NCBI RefSeq assembly: GCF_002865645.1
Contig: NW_020194518.1
Coordinates: forward strand, 1,549,463 to 1,613,462
Direction: 5' to 3'
Length of the DNA stretch: 64,000 nt
From: Hyaloscypha bicolor E
Lineage: Eukaryota > Ascomycota > Leotiomycetes > Helotiales > Hyaloscyphaceae
The notes below the pieces were generated by a model. It searched no databases. It had not been told where the DNA came from and worked only from the letters and a program-made list of their open reading frames with translations. This document shows positions 58,220 through 64,000 of the stretch, one piece after another. The position numbers and the translations under genes were made by a program. Position 1 is the stretch's first letter, and each line of letters opens with the position of its first letter.

Positions 58220-61200
58220 ATGTATTGCATCGAATGCGGGCAAATCTTGCCCTCGATCCTCACCAACTCAACCATCTGCAGCAAATGCAAAACACCAGTC
58301 GCCACCTGGTGGGACGAGACCTCGAAGACCTTCCGCACGAACCGCGAATCCATCCTGCCTGACCCCGGCCCGAAGACCGCAGCCTCTGGTGCATCGCCAT
58401 TCTATATCGAGGAGAAGGAGAGGGTCAGGATGAAGGCCAGGGTCAATACGCAGAGCGAGGAGGAGCGGGTGTTTAATGGAGCTCTCGTGGTGCTGGAGAT
58501 GCATTTTGAGCGGCCGAGCACGTATATGCGGGAGACGATGGGGGAGGCGAAGAAGATGGTTACCAAGACTTTAGACCTGTCTCTCAATAAAGCAGAAGTC
58601 AGAGAGACGTTGGCCAAGAACGTGGATATCTGGAAACACCTGCAGAAAATCTTCACCGCTGCGACATCGCTGCTGGAGACGAGAAGCTTGATGAAAGTGG
58701 AGGGAGCGGGGGAGGAAGAAAGCGGCGGACGCCCGAACGGGCATCACCATGATGTGAGCGAGAGTGCAGAGCTGATCCTGAAGAATTATGAAGTGTTGAG
58801 GGAGGACTTGCATTATTTGAATAATTTGCTGGTTATTAGCAGGAATATGTTGGCGATTAAGGAGACGGCGCAGGAGATTTGTAAGGCGGTGGGATTTGAT
58901 AGGGAGGTGCACCGCCTTATTGTGCTGTGTGTCAATGTGACGAGTAAGGGTTATGATGGGGAGAATGTGGATGAGGCTAGGAGGGTCAAATTGAATGAGA
59001 TTACGGAACTTTGTGAGTTCACTTCATGGGTTATATTCTGGGCTGGTGCTAACAGTGGAGATAGACAAGAAACTCCTGGTTACTTGCTTGCAGCATACAC
59101 ACAACTGGACGATGGGAAACGATCGGTTTAAGATGTCCTTTTGGTTCGAGATGCTATTCGATGACGAGATGAAGAACGAACCGATACACGAGATGCCTCC
59201 GGATGATTTGAATGTGGAGAAGGTCCACCAGGAAGTTCAGAACTGGCTTTCACGGCATAGGAAGAAGGACCCTTTAGCCGCCAAACTTCTGCAAGCATAT
59301 CAGGACCAGGTGCCTACTGGATACACGCCTGGCCCTCTCCCGGAAGTAGAAAATTGGATCAATACAGAGAACATTGCGGAATCTACTTCTCCTGTTTGGA
59401 AGCCGGATATGCAAGATAAATTCGAGCAAGACAGGCTATACGCCAGGGTTTCACATGAAATCGATATCTGGTGGAAGAAAGTCCGAGATGCGAATTTCGA
59501 TGGCTGGGTGGTGCCGATGGAGACGGTAGAGGGTGCTGTTGAGCGGGCTGAGGCGTGCAAGAAGAATGCCATGCATCGGTATATGCCTCGCTCGCAGGAT
59601 CAACAATACGAATTGGATGACCAGCAGTTCAATCATCTGCGGGAACCTCCGGCGGATGACGGGAGTGTTGGTCCAGACGAAACCGATGATCGATCAATCC
59701 AAGGTGACAATGGCCTGGATGACGATGAGGAAGAGGAGGAAGATGATGAGTCCTATGCCGAAGGTCCATTACGCGGATTGCTGACCGAGATCCCTAATAT
59801 CTTGGACACGAAGCAAATTGAAGCTTTGCACATGACTGTTAAAGCTTGTATCGTCGACTCGATGGGCTCCGGGCTTACACCAGCTGGAGAGAATCTCCAG
59901 AAAACGAGGTGCAAGATGTTTCTGGCTTTGGATTGTGGCAGGAACCTGCTCCGAGAATTGTTGGTCTTTATTGCTGTTTGGGAACAGAATGACCAACAAT
60001 TCATATTCCAGATTACTGCTCAAATAATTGAGTCTTTCCACCACAACGCCTTGCTGCCGTTCGCCTGGAATTGTCTGAGAATTTTGAAGGATATCGTATC
60101 GCCAGCACAGACCGTTCTCCTCCGCCTGATCAATTATATGTTCCGAGCTCGCAAGGAGAGTCCCATCTACGCGGATGTGAAGGACTATAACCGCGATGCA
60201 AAGCTCATCCACTTCCTCTACAACTATTTCAGATGTCGCGTTGTGCCAGATTGCTTGGCTCTCCTTCATGCACAGGCTCAAATCAGACAGAATGCTCGAG
60301 CCGCAGCCGATTTCCCTGTTGATTTATGGGATATGGAAAGGGCTAAGGATGGACTCTCACAATACCTAGATTTCATCTCAGTCATCGCTGAGATACCTGA
60401 GATGCGCCACTTACTCATCGAGTGGGAAACCGCCTACGAGATGGTTGCTCTTCTGAAAGCACTCGAAGCAGGAGTGGCTCGAAAGAACATCGACGAAAGG
60501 CCAATGCCAGGACAATCAGGCCCAGCTCGTCGCCCTCCCTCCTCGATACCAGCCGTTGATCGCCACGAACCCCCAACACAAGACGCCAACTCGACCCAAT
60601 ACCAAGACACGCCCCACCGCTTCCCGTGGGCCGGCATCAAGATCCAAATACTAATCATCCTCACCTCCCTCATCGCACCCAATAACACCCGCCGCCAAGG
60701 ACCGGGCAACCCGATTGTGCAGAAACAGCTCCTAGCGCACGAAGGTATCATGCCCCTTCTCAACTGCTGCGTCTACGATGGGCACAACGAGTATCTCAAA
60801 GAGCGGGCAACACTCACTATCAAATTCCTGATGGAAGGCTGCAAAGAAGCGCAAGATTTCGTCAAAGAACTCGTGCCTGTCAAGCAAGCTCAAGCACAAG
60901 CTCAGGCCGCTGCTCGCGCCGCACAAGAAGCCTCCCAATCCTCTGCCTCTAACGCCTCCTCATCCAAGGCCGTAGATCCTGGAACTGGCATGCCTCGACA
61001 AACAGCCAAAGCACCACCAGGGAGCGCGCCGTACGTCGCGAACAAGAACGCCATCGCCGCTGCTAAGGCGCAAGCGCTGGCCCATGCGAAGGAAAGTGGC
61101 ATTACGCTTGGAGCGAGTGATGTTGAGAAGAAGATGCGGGAATTTGAGAGGAACATCAGGAGTTTGAAGGTTGGTAAGGAGCTGAGGGAGAAGGAGGAGG

Positions 61201-61283
61201 AGGCGTCTGCTAGTGCCGCTGCGAAAGAGGGGAGGGAGAAGAAGAGGGAGGTGAAGATTGAGTTTATTAGTGCTAGGAAGTAG
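58220..61283 (+). CDS. CTR86: Ataxin-10 / Ctr86-type protein with N-terminal zinc ribbon, 1003 aa
   Basis: Exons 58220-59012 and 59065-61283, with a 52-bp intron (GTGAGT ... GTGCTAAC ... ATAG); the join gives T|AC = Tyr and keeps frame. Residues 3, 6, 20 and 23 form C-x2-C ... C-x2-C (C-I-E-C-G ... C-S-K-C), a zinc ribbon. A helical middle part follows, with an acidic stretch at about 482-494. At about 784-870 is the ataxin-10 domain (F-P-W-A-G-I-K-I-Q-I-L-I-I-L, later P-L-L-N-C-C-V-Y-D and E-Y-L-K-E-R-A). The C-terminus is charged and Ala/Gln-rich. The yeast relative Ctr86 is an essential protein of unclear role, and ataxin-10 is an armadillo-type scaffold. The zinc ribbon is not part of the ataxin-10 proteins I know, so check the first exon against transcripts. 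Confidence 0.88.
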
Positions 61284-61946
61284 GCACTGGGTTCAAACGG
61301 ATAGGAGAGGTTGAAAAGGTTGGGTTTGGGAATTGGGAATGCATGGGTGGTGTTTTGTGGGATCATTAGGTACCGGGTTGTGAATGGGTAATGAGGGAAT
61401 GAGCATTGACTGCATGCATAGCGTGGATTAGGGAATACATTAATAGAACTAGTGTGTTTCTGATTCTTGTCTTGACCAGTTCCTTGATTAATCGTGAATG
61501 CTTTACGCTTTCGCTCATTTTCATTCATAACCAATTCCCACTCCGCTCGAGTGAACATGCCGCATTCAGCAAGTCCTGATTCCCGCTCCACATACGTGCG
61601 TGCGTTGCCAAATTAATAATTGTTTCTCGCGCTGGCATTTTGTTTTCTCCAACTAGACAAAGGAATGTCTTGTTTCCTCATACCACCGTCTCTAAGGCTG
61701 TCAAGAAGCCGCAGGAAGTAGTAGCCATGTCAAAGATCAGCTAACAACGAACGTTTTCTCTTCTCGCAATACTTTCTGAGGTAGCAAGTCAAAATCCATG
61801 CACACATAGACATAATAATATCCAATGAGTGTTGCAAAGTTACGCCTATGTTCGTATCGCAAAGCAAAAACTGGTCACCAGAGTAGAAAATACAAAGGAT
61901 ATCCCCTGACTGAATGCTTTTCAGACCCAAGCCAGTCCTACCCCCA
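61284..61946. other. Intergenic; no gene seen
   Basis: 3' flank of the ataxin-10-like gene. A 66-codon minus ORF at 61730-61930 has no supporting features. Confidence 0.45.
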
Positions 61947-61954
61947 GTAGTACT

Positions 61955-62485
61955 CAGTGTGCCAAAGGAATACTCAAACTACTTAAGTTACTTAAGTATA
62001 TGCTCATTGAGTATTGAGTAGAGTATAAGTAGCCCCTCTATGACTAAGCTTAAGTAGAGTAGAGTAGACTACTTAAATAGTTTAACTACTCATCACGTGA
62101 TTTATTTTATTTAATATCTCTCTTTATATTATAAATACCACTTAATTCTTCCCTTTATTATCTTTTTTATTACTTAAAATTCCTTTAATATTAGTAAAAA
62201 TTAATATAATAATCACGTGTTATTTAATACATATGACTTCTAAATAATAAGTCAAGGAGAAAAGGAATATATAGGGCTTATTTTGACTTTGACTTATACT
62301 TAAAAAATAATATAGCCTTTTAAAGTAAGTTTAAAACTAATACTTAAGTTGCGGGATCCCCTTATAAGAATACGTGCTTACACGTGACTTACTACTTAAG
62401 TTACTTAAGTATATACTCAATGAGTATTGAGGAGAGTATGAGTAGTACCCACTACTCTACTCTACTCTACTCATTTGACACACTG
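61955..62485. mobile_element. 531-bp non-autonomous hAT-type element (MITE)
   Basis: Ends CAGTGTG ... CACACTG are flanked by a perfect 8-bp target-site duplication GTAGTACT (61947-61954 and 62486-62493). The inverted ends run CAGTGTGYCAAAKGA. Just inside are repeated pieces in both orientations: ACTTAAGTTACTTAAGTATAT, ACTCATTGAGTATT and repeats of AGAGT. The middle is AT-rich, carries three CACGTG sites, and encodes nothing. An 8-bp TSD with CAGTG ends is the hallmark of the hAT superfamily. Confidence 0.93.
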
Positions 62486-62493
62486 GTAGTACT

Positions 62494-63372
62494 GAAATAA
62501 GAATAATTAGCCAATTTCGTAACACAGCTGACGAAGTTTTGCCCCGCCAGACAGGAGTCTTCATAGCATCTGGGCTTTGCTCATTGCTTTGACTCTCACT
62601 TGTGCTCGTGCTTAGACCGATCACCCATAGGTCGGCATTGGATGCATCCCAATATCGGGACCAGCAGGGAAGCTTCTGCCCAGCTCGGGCGGCACGTCCG
62701 CAATTAGTCCTCGCCAGTGTGCCCCGTGAGTGTCGTTCTGTTGAGACGGTAAGTCTCCACAGAAATAGCACGGCAATCCTTTCCCCAACTGTCCATTCTA
62801 GTAAACAATTCTGCTTGAGCCGTCTCGTCGTCTGCGACCTTAGTATGAAAGTTAACCGGGACCAAAATATTGTTCACCCGGTCAAGCTCAAATCCAGACA
62901 CATGAATTCAAGTGATGATCTTGGATGAGCATTTTATTGATTTTAGTTGAAAATACAGAGATTGCCAGCCTCACAGTTCGATTTATCAGTGGAATTGTGA
63001 AAAAGGAAGCGTCAAATTAGGGCTGGAAAAACTGGTTACGTGACTTGCTAGTGAGGCTCAAGCTCCCCCTTATTTATTCAAGCCTCTAGATTTCGCGGAG
63101 ATCTGGTTAATATAGTACCACACTTGGGAGCAGTGTTTTGAGCTTTTTCCGGTCACAATTTCACAAAAGTGGTCCACCGACCCCACCATTGTGGAAGAAT
63201 AGCTGAAAAAGAGTTATAAATTGTATTTCGGAAGATGCCAAAATTGATGATGGCAGCTTTCTAGAGAACGATGAACGATAAGATCTAAGAGAAGAGTCGC
63301 AGTCGCACGTTGGTGTTGATAACGATACATGTGACTCTTCATGTGACTCTTCATACTCTGCTCAATCCTGGG
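62494..63372. other. Intergenic; no supported gene
   Basis: Overlapping ORFs of about 100 codons on both strands (62457-62928) have no recognisable family. CATGTGACTCTT is repeated twice in tandem at about 63330-63353. Confidence 0.4.
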
Positions 63373-63558
63373 TTAACGCCCTATGACTAGCAAAGTTAGT
63401 ATCAGAAGTAAATGTGGTGGGAAAGAAGGAATGTTAAAGATTGGGAACTTACATGGATCTCCGGGCTGTGGATGTAATGGAGTGGGAGGAGGCTTGGGTG
63501 GACTTTGTGGCATATCGAAGAAAGTTCCTGGGCTACTAGAGGTTGAGCTGAAGTCCAA
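63373..63558 (-). CDS. Possible short gene or 5' exon, Pro-rich, with a good intron
   Basis: From the ATG at 63558 the minus strand encodes a Ser/Pro-rich start (M-D-F-S-S-T-S-S-S-P-G-T-F-F-D-M-P). It is followed by a textbook fungal intron at 63452-63387 (GTAAGT ... ACTAAC ... CTAG, 66 bp). After splicing the frame ends within about five codons, so the product would be only about 40 aa. It may be the remnant of a longer gene or a short transcript. Confidence 0.3.
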   Translation of the reverse strand: MDFSSTSSSPGTFFDMPQSPPKPPPTPLHPQPGDPCKFPIFNIPSFPPHLLLILTLLVIGR

Positions 63559-64000
63559 GGGTGATTTTCAGAGCAGCGAGATCGACGATAGGTCAGATAT
63601 TGGGCTGTACGAAGACGAAAGATGTGTATAGAGACACCCACAGCGTCGTGTGTAGCTGCCTTGCATAAATCGGAAGAGGACCAAGAGGCACAGTGCACCA
63701 GAAGCGTCTTTGATGATATGTGCAACTAGAATTTTGCAGAAATATAGGAGATTGAATGGTAACAAAGAAGGGAGACTCATCAGATATACTTTACGTCTGG
63801 CTTTGCCACACTCAGTGTGCACGCACATGCTGGGCACGCACACGCATGATGCGTGCATTGATATCACAGCCAGCAACCAGTTAGGACAGAAGAGAGGAAT
63901 GAAGAAGCAAATGGCGAGGTCGATGGGAAATGGGCGGGGAATGGATGGGAACTGGGTGGTGAATGGGTGGTGAATGGGTGGTGAAAAATGTATGGAACGA
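63559..64000. other. Right end of window; no supported gene
   Basis: Short overlapping ORFs only. Near 63950-63985 GGGTGGTGAAT is repeated three times in tandem. Confidence 0.4.

Noticed and set aside
58995..59064. Start of a separate 762-aa protein at 58995
   Set aside because: The Met lies upstream of a GT-AG intron (59013-59064) that joins the two ORFs in frame, and the upstream exon continues the same protein.

Overview
The window comes from a filamentous ascomycete (Pezizomycotina; a Leotiomycetes-like fungus is my guess). Genes carry 47-66 bp introns with GTRNGY donors and CTAAC-like branch sites. The repeats carry the stamp of RIP (repeat-induced point mutation): nearly all C:G pairs in TE copies have become T:A, Trp codons have become TAG, and the DNA is saturated with TA. 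No rRNA, tRNA or CRISPR array was found.

Positions 1-34,500 form a gene-free AT-rich block. It resolves into one set of nested LTR retrotransposons with target-site duplications (TSDs) that close at base level. Element A (Ty3/gypsy, chromodomain type, 99-33271, TSD AAACC, LTRs about 295 bp) was entered by four or more insertions. Element X (1291-15417, TSD AATAG, 303-bp LTRs) is another Ty3/gypsy chromodomain element and itself contains an inverted full-length sister, Y (5134-12120, minus). A 1,035-bp miniature LTR element (TRIM, 17827-18861, 153-bp LTRs, TSD GAAGT) is almost free of RIP. Element B (20170-29933, TSD ATTTA, 298-bp LTRs) is a sister of A. Two small insertions (31644-31899 and 32451-32683) lie in the 3' part of A. 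B carries a perfect 1,557-bp direct duplication separated by a foreign 379-bp spacer that starts with a poly(A) tract.

Positions 34,500-40,280 are a GC-richer island. It holds a decayed gene (about 35.25-36.05 kb), a six-exon minus-strand gene for a 773-aa fungal protein with a STAND-type N-terminus, a ubiquitin-like domain and a zinc ribbon (36323-38896), and an odd non-coding segment with four GC-rich hairpins and a 36-38 bp minisatellite. A 5'-truncated RIP-degraded copy of the X family (Z, about 40290-46099) follows, then an unidentified RIP-degraded relic (46.1-47.0 kb).

Positions 47,000-64,000 are gene-bearing. They contain a small secreted cysteine-rich protein, an 18-bp minisatellite, an alpha/beta hydrolase, a chimeric pseudogene joining a monocarboxylate-transporter fragment to a HET-type fragment, an acyl-protein-thioesterase-like hydrolase, a Mam3/CNNM-type membrane protein (DUF21 + CBS, 4 exons, 759 aa), and an ataxin-10/Ctr86-type protein with an N-terminal zinc ribbon (2 exons, 1003 aa). 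A 531-bp non-autonomous hAT element with a perfect 8-bp TSD follows. The intact genes look like separate single genes rather than a pathway cluster. The contrast between dead repeats and intact genes is typical of a compartmentalised fungal genome.
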